From assembly GCA_029721435.1 (NCBI GenBank), contig CM056574.1:75311501-75375500 (forward strand): a DNA stretch of 64,000 nucleotides, read 5' to 3'. How positions within the stretch are numbered: position 1 is the first letter of the stretch; the number at the start of each line of letters is the position of its first letter. The position numbers were made by a program, and so were the translations under genes. Under the pieces are notes generated by a model. That model made no database searches. It was given only the letters and a program-made list of their open reading frames with translations, and was not told where the DNA came from. The stretch comes from Gymnothorax reevesii (lineage: Eukaryota > Chordata > Actinopteri > Anguilliformes > Muraenidae). Below, piece after piece: positions 10,159 to 21,344 of the stretch.

Positions 10159-13100
10159 AAGAACATGTCAAGCTGAAGAAAATGGGTTTTCGAAATTCTT
10201 TTTTCTCGTCATATAGAACAGGAAAAAAAAGGGGAGTGGCAATCCTCATTTCGAATAATGTCTGCTTTGAGTTTATTTCTGAATATCAAGATAAGGAGGG
10301 TAGATTTGTTTTGGTTAAGGGAAAACTTGGAAACGAGGAAGTCACCCTATGTAATATATATGCCCCCCCAGGCAGCAGTATTGTATTTTTCAAGGAGATA
10401 TTCAGTCTTATCGCAGCAGAAACTCATGGTATTTGTATCTGTGCAGGGGATTTCAACTTACTCCTTAATCCTAGACTGGACACTACTAACCGAGCGAGGA
10501 AAAAGAGCCTTTTGGAAAAACAAATTAATAAGATCTTACAAGAATTAGGACTCATTGATGTATGGAGACATTTGCGCAAATCTGATACTGAATTCACATT
10601 CTATTCCGCAAGACATAATATCTACTCCAGAATTGATTACTTTTTTATGTTTAGTAGAGATTGTCATGGAATGAAAGATTGTACAGTTGGACAGAGGGAC
10701 CTTTCTGATCATTCTGGATTAACATTGGAGCTTAATTTGGGTGGGACGCCTAAAACTACGCTATGGAGACTGCATACGGGTTTACTGAATAGTAATTCAT
10801 TCAAAAGAGAAATGGCTGAAGAACTAAACATTTTTTTGGGGCATAATGATCATGGTACGGTTAGCCCTGCGATCTTATGGGACACAGCAAAAGCATTTCT
10901 TCGTGGAAAAATTATAGCTAAATGTGCGAAATTAAAAAAGTTGAGAGCAAAAAAGCTTACAGACTTGCAGGAACAACTAAAGAGCTTGGAGCAACTTCAT
11001 TGCATTAAAAATGATCATTCTATACTTAATCAAATGAGGATAATCAAGCAGGAGATAGATAAAATTCTCAGTGAGGGAATTGAAAAAAAATTACGATTTA
11101 TGAAACAACGATATTATGAAGCAGGACCTAAAGCCTCCAAATTATTGGCATGGAGACTAAGGAAAAAACAGGCTGAAAACACAATTCACAACATTAGAGA
11201 CCCTATCACAAATAAGGTAATTACCAAATTGGAAGGAATTCAGAATGCTTTTGTAAAATATTATAAATCCCTGTATACGCAACCAGATAAGACAGATGGA
11301 CTCACGATTCAAACATTTTTGGATTCATTAGACCTTCCATCTATTGGTAAAAATCAAAATGATAAACTACTTTCTGAAATCTCGGCCGAAGAAATTGATA
11401 GTGGAATTTCAAGCCTTAGTGCCAATAAATCTCCAGGCTGTGACGGATTCCCTCCGGAATGGTACAGATGTATGAGAGAATTCTTGATCCCCCTATTAAA
11501 GGCCTCTTTCAATTATACATTAAAGGGTGGAGTTCTCCCCCCATCATGGAGGGTGGCATTCATATCAGTTATACCAAAAGAGGGAAAAGACAGAACAGAC
11601 TGCAAAGGATATAGACCAATCAGTGTCTTAAATATAGATTATGAGACAGGGTTTATAAATAATCGGCAAACACATGATAACATACGTAGAGCCCTTCATT
11701 TTATTGATCACATTTCTAAAGGAACATCAAGTGCTGTCCTTCTCAGTCTTGATGCGGAGAAGGCGTTTGACTCGGTAAGCTGGGACTTCTTGTTCCAAGT
11801 CTTGAAAAGATTTGGTTTCTGTGATTCATTTATTCAGTGTATAAGAATGTTGTATTCCTCTCCGACTGCAAGGATAAAAATTAATGGGTGCCTTTCAAAC
11901 CAGATAACGTTACAACGAGGATGTAGACAGGGCTGCCCATTGAGCCCATTACTCTTCAATTTTTTTATAGAACCACTGGCTCAGGCCATCAGAGAGGAGA
12001 CTGCTCTGGAGGGTATAACTATTGGAAATGTTGAAAACAAGATTTCTTTATATACAAATGACGTGATTGTAACATTACAAAACCCCAAATTGAGTGTCCC
12101 ATTATTAATGAACATATTGGAGGTTTATGGGAAATACTCCGGTTATGTGCTGAATGTTCAAAAAACCCAAATTTTGACCTTTCATTTTGCTCCTTCAAAA
12201 AAGTTGTTGAACATCATTTTAATTGGTACCAGTCTCAAATTAATTATCTTGGTGTCGAGAAAATATATGATGATTTGGGCAGGTGGAACGTGCTCCCTCT
12301 TGACCTTGGTAGTAGAGTGCGAACAATTAAAACTAATGTCCTTCCACGACTGCTATACTTGTTTACAGCACTCCCAGTAGAGGTTCCTGCTATACAATTC
12401 AGGGAGTGGGACAAGCTCTTTTCAAGATTTATTTGGAATAATAAACGCCCTAGAGTGAGATATTCTACTCTGCAGCAACTGGGAGAGAGGGGGGGCCTGG
12501 CTCTACCTTGTCTTAAGGATTACTATTTGGCAGCGCAGCTGCGACCTTTAGTGTGTTGGTGTAATTCATCGTATGAGACCAAGTGGAAAGAAATTGAATT
12601 GTCCCTAATTGACATACCCATTCAGTCTGTTTTGGGGAGTCCGAGCAGATTTAATGAAATACACATGCAGCAGAATCAGTGTGTTGGTTTTTCATTGAAA
12701 ATGTGGTCGGAAGTGGTGAGCAGATTTAAGCTCCATAGGGAAATCGGACTGCTGAGTTGGCCGGCGTTCCATCCACACTTCCTCCCAGCATCACACGACC
12801 ATAACTTTAAACAGTGGGTAAAGCAGGGCATTACCTCCTTTTGTCAGGCAAAGAAGATTTTTATCGCTACCTACAAATGCGTAATTTTTTTCTTCAGGAA
12901 ATAAGAATAGCTGATTCAGCTAAACCCTCGGCAATAATCCAGCCATTTATGCTTATGACTCAAAGATCACTAAAGGTATTATTGGCAGGCTTTATAAAGG
13001 TTTTACCCAAATGAATAAAAATCCAACAGGTTATATAAGACAATGCTGGGAAAAAGAAGTTAATGTGGTTATATCAGAGGAAATGTGGTCTGAAATATGG

Positions 13101-13624
13101 CAAACACAATACACTTCTACAAATTCTTATTTCTGGCGAGATTTTTGCTGGAAGACTTTGATTAGTTTCTTTATTACTCAAAATCAGAGGTCCAGATGGA
13201 GTGGCTCGCAGTGCCTTTGCTGGAAGGGGTGTGGAACGGTCTCTGCAGATTATATGCATATTTTTTGGTCTTGTCCTTATGTCAAACCCTTTTTGGAAGG
13301 AGTAAGACAGTTGATCTCAGATACTTTGAACATGACAGTTGATTTCTCTTTTACTCTTTTGTTGATTTCTCTTTTACTCTTTTGTATCTTGGAAAAATCC
13401 CTGAAGGCCTCCGTAAAAGTGACGCATATCTTCTGAAGATTTTTATTGCTGCTCGTAAAAAGGCAATTACAAAATGTTGGCTTCAAAGGAACCCCCCTTC
13501 TATTAGTCTTTTTATAAATATTATTAACTCTATCAAAATTATGGAGAAAATGACTTTCTCCCTCCAGCTTCAGAAGGAGAAAGGAGATAAATACTGGGAA
13601 AAGTGGGATTGTCGCAGTCATTAG
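10159..13624 (+). pseudogene. L1 ORF2 (endonuclease-reverse transcriptase), disabled
   Basis: The AP-type endonuclease is recognisable by GDFN (near 10449), RIDYF (near 10632) and SDHSG (near 10708), and the reverse transcriptase by SLDAEKAFD (near 11747) and RQGCPLSPLLFN (near 11927). The frame is open to about 12290, then shifts near 12280, 12850 and 13010. The catalytic YxDD box reads YTND (12051-12062), losing one metal-binding aspartate. About 30 residues are missing in frame between YRPISVLN and GFI..RQT..NIR, judged from the usual L1 layout. A 23-base tandem duplication at 13338-13383 causes the last shift. The C-terminal part ends near 13621. The element cannot make active enzyme. Confidence 0.88.
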
Positions 13625-13805
13625 ATTCTTAATTACCCATTCCTGTATGCTTGGATGTACTTGTATGCATTGTACCCAGTGTTGTTTTATTTTTATTTAT
13701 TATTTTATTTTATTTTTTTTTTTTGTGGATATGTCCCAGCCCTCGCATGTTTTCTGTTTCTGAAAATCAAAAAAAAAAATAAAAGTTTAAAAAAAAAAAA
13801 ATTTT
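10159..13805 (+). mobile_element. 5'-truncated L1-type LINE, copy 1
   Basis: The element starts within the endonuclease region of ORF2 and ends in an A-rich tail after an AATAAA-like signal near 13779. The 11-base TTTTCATTTTC occurs just before (10148-10158) and after it (13806-13816), as expected for target-primed insertion. ORF1 and the 5' untranslated region are missing. It sits in the hAT remnant, just right of the TTAA element. Confidence 0.88.
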
Positions 13806-14179
13806 TTTTCATTTTCGAATAATATACTGAATGTTTTCACTATCAACCTTTCAGTCCACAAAATGCTCAAAACCACAAGTTTGTTGTTGAATGATTTCAT
13901 TTAGCCTATGAGATGTTCAAAATTGTTTAGTACTATTTAGGACTATTTCCCAAACCCAATGCCACTTTCCTTTGGGTGAAGCAAAATAAATACAATTTAT
14001 TTCCTCATCTCAGAGTTGTTTTGTAATTCCACTAACAACAGCTATAGGTAATGATAACAAAAAGAAAGAACATATTGATTTTTGGGAAGGTTCGCATTCA
14101 CTTTGGGATGGTTAAAACTGTTTTTCAGGGCGTTGCGGGACAGTGATAAAAAAGGTTAGTCTGGAGTCCTGATTGGGAC

Positions 14180-15240
14180 AGTGACACAATTTCTGCAATT
14201 CTTGTTAGTTTTACTTCACATGGATATAAATGCCCTTTAAGTGCTAATGACACCAGATCATACTGTATTTATTTCTGAAAATGCTGAAAATAGTCCCAAA
14301 ATTTTACCAGAGAAGTCATTACACGTGAAATTAACCAAATTTTTGCAAATAAAGTTTTTTTTTTTTTGTTGTTTTTTCCGCTCATGAGCTGAATGCCTTG
14401 TTGCCAGCAAGGAAGAAGGCTAATATGATGTATACGGCAGAAATTTTTCCAGGTTAAGCAAGCAAAACACATTGAAATGTCTGGAGTTCTGTTGTTTCAG
14501 TTTTCCATTTTGTAGTAATATGCAAGAGATGGGTTTTTTTGTTATCTTAATATCTCAAAGAACAAGTGAGACGGACCAGAGTTTCGAAGTTTATGGGACA
14601 TGCGCTGGCACTGGTACAAACTGCAAACGGGGCATTTGAGGCGATTTTTCACCGTAATGCTATGGTTGGGGGTTATTGAGCAACCAGTTCTGACATTAAC
14701 TCAAGAAGACTGAACAAGCCACATTAAGAACTCACGATTCACTGTATATCCAATCAGCTCTTAAGGTCACCAAGTTGTAGACTAGCTATGATGGCTTAAA
14801 CATTCATCGAGCTTGAAAATGAAACGTTGGATATGCTAACATGGTAAAGGCTGTCAAATGATTCTGTGCAATTTGAGCAATCGTCAATATGAAAAAAAGT
14901 GTCCTGATTTTGCAGTCACGCCCAATTTTCAATGCCTTCGAGGATAGTTTGGTGGTGAAGTTGCTTTTGGTCTTTCGGAGCCGCAGAAAGTTACCTTGGT
15001 GTGCATGGTTACGGATAGTGTTCGGGAGATGAAGCTTCGTGGAGCATTGAAGCTTTCCAGCCAGATATGCGGAGGTTTAGTTCATTTCTTGAGGTTTCGA
15101 TTGCACCCGAGACCCCTGCCGGTCAATGTAAACACAGTGATTTTGAATTGTATTTCTTAGGAAATGATAGGCAAGCATAAGTCTGCGTGAAAGTGGTAGT
15201 AGAAGAGTTGCGCTTTGCACACTGGTGATATGCACGGAGG
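14180..15240. other. Unassigned intron sequence
   Basis: About 1 kb to the right of the hAT target duplication. I see T-rich runs and no gene, transposase fragment or paired terminal repeats. It may hold old decayed repeats. Confidence 0.4.
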
Positions 15241-15465
15241 GCTGTGTAATATATTCGGATATGAACCCAAATATAAAGAGGAATGAGGCGCGGTTGCTAC
15301 GAATGTGACTGGTCACGTTCTTTATTATACTTCAGGACTGCTGTACATTTACGCATGTGCACATCAAGTATCCCAACACCTAAACGCCAGTAGAGGGCGC
15401 CTCTAAACTCGGAATGATCCGATTTACGATGCAGGGTTCAATGTATCACACTCCTCCCCCATAAG
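15240..15465 (-). mobile_element. Possible LTR fragment with polypurine tract
   Basis: Read on the minus strand, a purine tract (TATGGGGGAGGAG) is followed directly by TGTGATACATTG, the usual arrangement at the junction of an LTR element's interior and its 3' LTR. An AATAAA signal follows about 120 bases later (near 15325-15335). The LTR's far end and a partner LTR are not found, so this is a tentative call. Confidence 0.35.
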
Positions 15466-16369
15466 CTATGAAGTTCCCCGTAGTAATAACACAAATTCTT
15501 ACTGCCATCATATTGCTACATCAACATAAAGTTTACCCTTACTTGGTACAATAACCTCAATGCTATACTTTTTTTTCCCGTTAACTCCGAACAGTTCAAC
15601 TTTAAGAATTCATTTCAACAACAATTCCAAACAAACACGTTTTGCTTATCCGGGTTCAGCCGGCAACTTAGCCGTCGTGCGCCCTTTCAAAAAAATGCTA
15701 TTTGATTTACCACTGGATACCATTCATTCACCATTGAGAATTTTCGTATGGGTGGGTTAGCTCTGATGCTCAAGCTGTGTCTGGTCTAACAAACGATTTC
15801 TGTGCATTACCGTGGCGGAATTTTATCCCCTTTAAAAAATGTTTTGGCGAATTACAAGCTGAAAAATTTTAAACTGGATTCGGAATTTTTCCTGCAACAA
15901 GTTACCGATTCACGAGCTTCACGCAAGCAATGCTTTCGACCGTTTGCATGTTTCTGCTATGAGCTCATTTAGTAACTTGCTGTCGTTTTGGAATAATTGG
16001 TTATTAGGAGCTTAGGGCAAAGTATCCTCCAGAAAAGTGGATATATAACAGTACAGCTACAACTGCATGCATGCAAGGCGGACAGTACAATGCTGTGATT
16101 TAGGCTCAGCTGGACTGTCCTCTGCCTCCATTGCTGATGTGCTTGGCCACACTACAGTGCAGGCCGTTGCTACTAGTTACTGAGGCAGTCCAGTGTTAGG
16201 TCATGTGACAATTGCAAGTTTCCGATTCTAACTCCTGCTTAGGGCTTTTCAGGTTAATAATTTGTGGACCCTGTGCTTCTGTCTCGGCATTAATTAATTT
16301 TCCTTGTTTTCGAGGGTGAGCAAGGTCATTAGGTAGAGGGTTCAAACTGTGGCCAAAACTATGTAACAG
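15466..16369. other. Unassigned sequence upstream of the CR1-like LINE
   Basis: About 900 bases with no convincing coding sequence. The right part (from about 16020) may be the 5' untranslated region of the CR1-like LINE, whose first recognisable frame starts near 16377. The left part may be interior sequence of the LTR element on the minus strand. Neither can be confirmed by eye. Confidence 0.35.
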
Positions 16370-16376
16370 ATGCAGG

Positions 16377-18089
16377 ATGATCTCATTTTTGGGAAGAGAT
16401 TTCCAGGGTGGGTTTGTCTGTCACCGGTGCCAGCTAATTGAGCATCTAGGGAGCAAGATCCTTGATCTCCAGGGCCAGTTGGCGGCGCAACATAGTTTGC
16501 AATCAGTAGAGTTCCTAGAGGAACTAAGTAGTATGTCGTTTAGAGAAATGGTGTGTATGCCAGAGCAGGGGTATGGAGAGACCACAGAACTTTTATGATT
16601 CTGCCTTGTTTGCCATGTTTTTTATCATTCTGCTCTGTCTGACCAAGATTTGTATTGTGTTTTGGGATTCCATGCCATGTTTTGTTTTACATTGTTTCTG
16701 TATCTTCTTCCATATTCCACTCCTGCAGTTATATTCCGGTCCATGTTTTGTGTCTTACCATGCATTGCACTTTGTCTCCCCCTGTCTGGTCTTTTGTCAT
16801 GTGATCGCTCACTGCCCCAGTATTGTGTGCCGCACTTTCGGGTGATTTCATGGTTACTGCGATTTCAACCATTCCTTCCAATCTTGTTTACTTCCTTCAC
16901 CTTGCTTTTCTATATTACTAACTATACTAACAGTTTGTTATTTTAGTTAAACTTACTAACCAAGACTAACATTGTTTATAGTACTAACTTACTAACAAGC
17001 TCTAGGGATTGAATAGCTGCACATTACTAATTGACTAACAAGCCCTCAGCACTCGCTCTGCTCTAGTCTCTGCCCCTTGCCTTCACTCAATTTACTTTGC
17101 TGTGCTTCAGCAGATTTTCTGCACCTTGCTAATCACTGTTCTGCCTCTCACTCTGCACGGTAGAACTCCCTAACTGGAGCCGTATGTTTGTCAGTAGGCT
17201 GTCTTTGTGATCCCTGTCCGCGTTTTGGCTTTTGCCAATTTCTTGTAGTTACGAACTTCCCCATGTTCATTCCTTTGTAATCCAGTTCACCTGTTTCCCT
17301 TTGTAGCATGTGACTTCCCGTTGGTCTTTTCAAGCAGTCTTTTCACAGCCAGCTCTGTCGGAACGTTTCCCTTAGTTTGCCTGTGCTACACTTGCTTTCG
17401 CCTTGTATTCTTTGAGATTCTTTTCTGACTGGACCGTCCCTGTTTTCGATTCTGGCTGTGATTTGGATTTCTGTCTGCATCTGAGTATCAAACCTTTTTT
17501 TGCCCGACCAGGAGTATTGTGTTTGCTGCCCTGGTTATAACTTGGATTTTGCCCTTTGGATTTTGATTTTTGGATTGTGGACTCTGTACCGTTGCCCCTT
17601 GCTCTGCCGGGGTTCGCCCCTTCCATACTAAAATCAAATTTTGCTGCACTGCTTGGTTCTTGCTTCTGGCTCCAGATCGCTACCTCACAAGAACAGGTAG
17701 GGAGAGAAAGTTGGGTGACTGCAGGTCCACTGCGCAGGAAAGGGTGTGCACGCTGTACAGCGACAGCTCCAGTGGTTGAGGTGTGCAACCGATTCCGGCC
17801 CTTGGAGGAACGCGACTTGGCCTCTGACTCTGAGAGTGGGGGGATTTAGCATCAGGGCACCCTGTTGGCCTCTATCCCTCAGAAAAGAGAGTTAGTGATA
17901 ATGGGGGACTCAATCATCAGAGGAATAGACAGCTTAGTCTGTTTGCAGGACAAGGAGTCTCCTACGGTGTGTTACCTGCCTGGTGCCCAGGTAGGAGACC
18001 TCCTGGAGCGTGCGGACAAGCTCCTGGCCAGAGCGGGGTGGGATCCAGTTGTCTTAGGTTTTGCAAGGCAACTTTGTGGAGTTAGCTGA
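16377..18089 (+). pseudogene. CR1-like ORF1 with GDSL esterase segment, split by a solo LTR
   Basis: The first part (16377-16590) has a CHRCQL motif and a leucine-rich helix that could form a coiled coil. The second part resumes at 17690 in the same frame, and then the frame breaks near 17850. A third part (17865-18089) reads VIMGDSIIRGIDSL, the GDS block of SGNH/GDSL hydrolases. CR1-group ORF1 proteins commonly combine a zinc-binding motif, coiled coil and esterase. The LTR plus one 5-base duplication is 1104 bases, a multiple of three, so the frame carries across it. Later stops disable the protein. Confidence 0.72.
16591..17689 (+). mobile_element. Solo LTR, family shared with 31290-32452
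   Basis: The 5-base duplication AGAAC flanks it at 16586-16590 and 17690-17694. The start (TTTTATGATTCTGCC) corresponds to TGTCATGATTCTGG of the other copy, and the end is CTACCTCACA. Several internal words are shared with the minus-strand copy at 31290-32452, including the CTTTCGGGTGATTT region. No internal retrotransposon sequence is attached, so it is a solo LTR left by LTR-LTR recombination. Confidence 0.85.
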
Positions 18090-18636
18090 GAAGCTTAGGA
18101 GCAGATCCTCCACGGTAGTTTTCTCCGGGATTCTATCGGTGCCATGTGCAAGCAGAGGAAAGCAGAATTTTCTCTGGAGGTTTAACACGTGGTTTTGGGG
18201 CACTGGAACTTTTTCAGGGACAGGGGTGTCCTGTTGAAGCCTGACGGGCTACACCTGAACTAGGGACTGGGGACTTGGGCGAAGTGGGGGGGGGGTTAGT
18301 GAGTGTTACATATTGGGAAATGCAGACCTGATGGAAGCTGACAGTGTTACATGCACTGTTGATTATATACAAAAGTACTTTTAAAGTAACAAAGCGTAGT
18401 GGGGGGCTTGAAGCAGCAGCTGCATGGGAAATCAAGGGGAAGAGCATTGGTAATAACCTGAATTGGTTTTTATTTAAATGCAAGAAGCATAGAAAAAATT
18501 TCCAGAACTTAAGGTCATGATGATTAGTGAGGGCTATGACATAGTTGGGATTACAGAGACATGGCTCAGTGAAGAGGATGGAGATGAATACTGTATAATA
18601 TATAAGGTTATAAGCTCTTTAGGAAGGTTAGATGTA

Positions 18637-20201
18637 CAAACTCAAAACCAGCGAAGTTGGCACGTTATGTAAATCGTAGATAAAAACAGAATACAATGAT
18701 TTGCAAATCCTTTTCAACTTATATTCAATTGAATACACTGCAAAGACAAAATGTTTAATGTTCAAACTGAGAAATTTTTTTTTTTTTGCAAATAATCATT
18801 AACTTAGAATTTAAAGGCAGCAACAGATTGCGAAAAAGTTGGAACAGGGGTCTTTTTACCACTGTGCATCGCCTTTCCTTTTAACGACACTGAGTAAACG
18901 TTTGGGAACTGAGGAGACCAATTTTTGAAGCTTTTCAGGTGGAACTCTTTCCCATTCTTGCTTGATGTACAGCTTAAGTTGTTCAACAGTCCGAGGTCTC
19001 CGTTGTCATATTTTACGCTCCATAATGCGCCACACATTTTCAATGGGAGACAGGTCTGGACTACAGGCAGACCAGTCTAGTACCCACACTCTTTTACTAC
19101 GGAGCCATGCTGTTGTAACACGTGCAGAATGTGGCTTGGCATTGTCTTGCTGAAATAAGCAGGGGCGTCCATGAAAAGGACGTTGCTTGGATGGCAACAT
19201 ATGTTTCTCCAAAACCTGTATGTACCTTTCAGCATTAATGGTGCCTTCACATATGTGTAAGTTGCCCATGCCTTGGGCGCTAATACACCCCCATACCATC
19301 ACAGATGCTGGCTTTTGAACGTTGCGCCTATAACAGTCCGGATGGTTCTATTCCTCTTTGGTCCGGAGGACACGACGTCCACAGTTTCCAAAAACAATTT
19401 GAAATGTGGACTCATCAGACCACAGAACACTTTTCCACTGCATCAGTCCATCTTAGATGAGCTTGGGCCAATAAATGGCTTTCGCTTTGCATTGTAGAGT
19501 TTTAACTTGCACTTGCAGATGTAGCGACAAACTGTAGTTACTGACAGTGGTTTTCTGAAGTGTTCCTGAGCCCATGTGGTGATGTCCTTTACACACTGAT
19601 GTTGGTTTTTGATGCAGTACCGCCTGAGGGATCGAAGGTCACGGGCATTCAATGTTGGTTTTCAGCCTTGTCGCTTACGTGCAGTGATTTCTCCAGATTC
19701 TCTGAACCTTTTGACGATATTACGGACCGTAGATGATGAAACCCCTAAATTTCTTGCAATAGCTCGTTGAGGAATGTTGTTTTTAAACTGTTCGACAATC
19801 AGCTCATGCATTTGTTCGCTAAGTGGTGACCCTCGCCCCATCCTTGTTTGTGAATGACTGAGCATTTCAGGGAAGCTGCTTTTATACCCAATCATGGCAC
19901 CCACCTGTTCCCAATTAGCCCGTTCACCTGTGGGATGTTCCAAATAAGTGTTTGATGAGCATTCCTCAACTCTCTCAGTCTTTTTTGCCACTTGTGCCAG
20001 CTTTTTTGAAACATGTTGCTGGCATCAAATTCCAAATGAGCTAATATTTGCAAAAAATTACAAAGTTTACCTGTTCGAACATTAAGTAACTTGTCTTTGC
20101 AGTGTATTCAATTGAATATAGGTTGAAAAGGATTTGCAAATCATTTTATTCTGTTTTTATTTACGATTTACACATGCCAACTTCACTGGTTTTGGGTTTT
20201 G
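18637..20201 (-). mobile_element. Tc1-like transposon, family A copy 1
   Basis: TA duplications lie at 18635-18636 and 20202-20203. The ends begin CAAACTCAAAACCAGCGAAG and, from the right, CAAAACCCAAAACCAGTGAA, and the inverted similarity runs for well over 100 bases, including the ATTGAATACACTGCAAAGAC region. The transposase remnant is on the minus strand. Compared with the copy at 61261-62803 it lacks about 30 bases in the middle of the gene. Confidence 0.92.
18804..19900 (-). pseudogene. Tc1-like transposase, family A copy 1
   Basis: On the minus strand the N-terminal helix-turn-helix region includes IPQRAIARNLGVSSSTVRNI (near 19700-19790), followed by a stop near 19660. The catalytic part has LFQQDNAKPHSA (near 19140), with the second Asp, and LSPIENVW (near 19030), with the catalytic Glu. 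The frame is broken by the stop, a roughly 30-base deletion near 19470 and shifts, so no active DDE transposase can be made. Confidence 0.85.
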
Positions 20202-20619
20202 TAATAGGCGAGGAGGGGGCGTAGAAATCTATGTGAACGAGAACATAAATGTACAGAAAATTCCCGAAATTGAACATTCCTTGCCCTGTGAATATATCTG
20301 GGTCAGGCTCATTGGCAAATACGAGACTGATTTAAACATAGGAGTGTGCTATCGACCACCAGCTTTGGACAATATTGTCAATGGACTGCTCTTTCAGAGG
20401 ATTAGGCAAGCTTGTCGAGAAGGAGACATATTATCGGAGACTTCACTTATCCTGGTTTCGATTGGAAAATGGTGAAAGGACAGGGTAAAGGGGAGAAAGA
20501 ATTTCTGGATGTTATAAATGACAATTTTTTGCTGCTGTATATGAATAAACGGGTTTTTAAAGCGGGTTTTTATTCGGCCAGAGGGCAGGTCCAACGCTCA
20601 AGATTATTTTGCGGAAATT

Positions 20620-21340
20620 GAGGTTAGGTATAATGAAGTATTAGAAAAGTTGCATAAACTAAAGCCAGATAAGGCGGCGGGTCCTGATGGCTTATATCCT
20701 AGAGTGCTCAGGGAAGTTAGTGAGATCAGCTTTAAACCGCTCTCCGCTATCTTCAGACGGTCTTTAGAAACTAGAAATACCAAATGATTGGAAGCAGGGA
20801 AATATAATACCAATATATAAGAAAGGGTACCGTACTGAGCCAGGAAATTACAAGCCAGTCAGTTTAACTTCCATTGCGTGCAAAATACTCGAAACTATAA
20901 TATATTTGAGGTCGATGTCTGTCTGTCTGTATGTATGTACACGTTTTACTCCTACATTTTTCAACCGATTATCACCAAATTTGGTGTGAATATCCACTTG
21001 GACACCAGGAAGTACTTAACGTCGCCTGATTTTTGAAAAACGGTCATGCAAAAAATGGCAATTTCACTCCGGGTAGCGGGTAGCAGCTAGTCTATCATAA
21101 AAGAAGAGCTGGAATTATTCCTTGAATGTAGTAATATTTAGAGGGATAGCCAACATGGTTCCGTAAGGGAAGGTCATGCTTGACAAACCTGGAATTTTTT
21201 GAAGAGGCCACCAGGGCTTATGACATCATATACTTGGATTTTCTGCATAAGAGACTAATTTTGAAAATGAGCTCCATTGGAGTTACAGGAGGTATTCTGC
21301 AGTGGATTCAAAACTAGTTACAGGACAGAACACAAAGGGC
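20620..21340 (+). pseudogene. CR1-like reverse transcriptase, 5' half
   Basis: Reads KLKPDKAAGPDGLYPRVL (near 20660), a standard opening block of CR1-type reverse transcriptases, then stops and shifts. A short insert separates it from a later part carrying YDIIYLDF (near 21220; the usual YLDFxKAFD motif A is degenerate) and SIGVTGGILQWI (near 21275). The frame breaks off at the 2.2-kb block near 21345 and homology resumes at about 23545. Confidence 0.75.
20905..21092. mobile_element. Short insert with Helitron-like 3' end
   Basis: About 190 bases interrupt the LINE reverse transcriptase. It begins TCGATGTCTGTCTGTCTGTA and ends with GGGTAGCGGGTAGCAGCTAGT. TC at the start and CTAGT at the end after a short GC-rich repeat recall Helitron ends, but the hairpin is weak and the edges are inferred only from loss of LINE homology. 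Other short insert types are possible. Confidence 0.35.
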
Positions 21341-21344
21341 TCTA

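Larger units (their letters stand above)
4249..14171. mobile_element. hAT-type transposon remnant, host of several nested insertions
   Basis: The ends CAGGGCTCAAGACTAAC (4249) and, read inward from the right, CAGGACTCCAGACTAAC (14171) match at 15 of 17 bases. They are flanked by 8-bp near-identical duplications ATTGAGAC (4241-4248) and ATTGGGAC (14172-14179). CAGGG-type ends and 8-bp duplications are hallmarks of hAT elements. Inside lie a Tc1 relic, a TTAA element with its own passengers and a truncated L1, so the original element was much shorter. A coding scrap at about 7858-7950 looks like a hAT zinc-finger region. Two independent hAT ends juxtaposed by chance is the alternative. Confidence 0.6.
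18490..20620 (+). pseudogene. CR1-like endonuclease region, split by a Tc1 element
   Basis: Before the Tc1 insert the + strand reads YDIVGITETWLSEED (near 18535-18580), a typical CR1 endonuclease motif. After it, GGGVEIYVNEN (near 20212), IGVCYRPP (near 20339) and GDFTYPGFDW (near 20434, shifted frame) follow. Joining across the TA duplication gives an open frame through RCNRRGGG. Frameshifts near 20400 and 20580 disable it. Confidence 0.8.
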
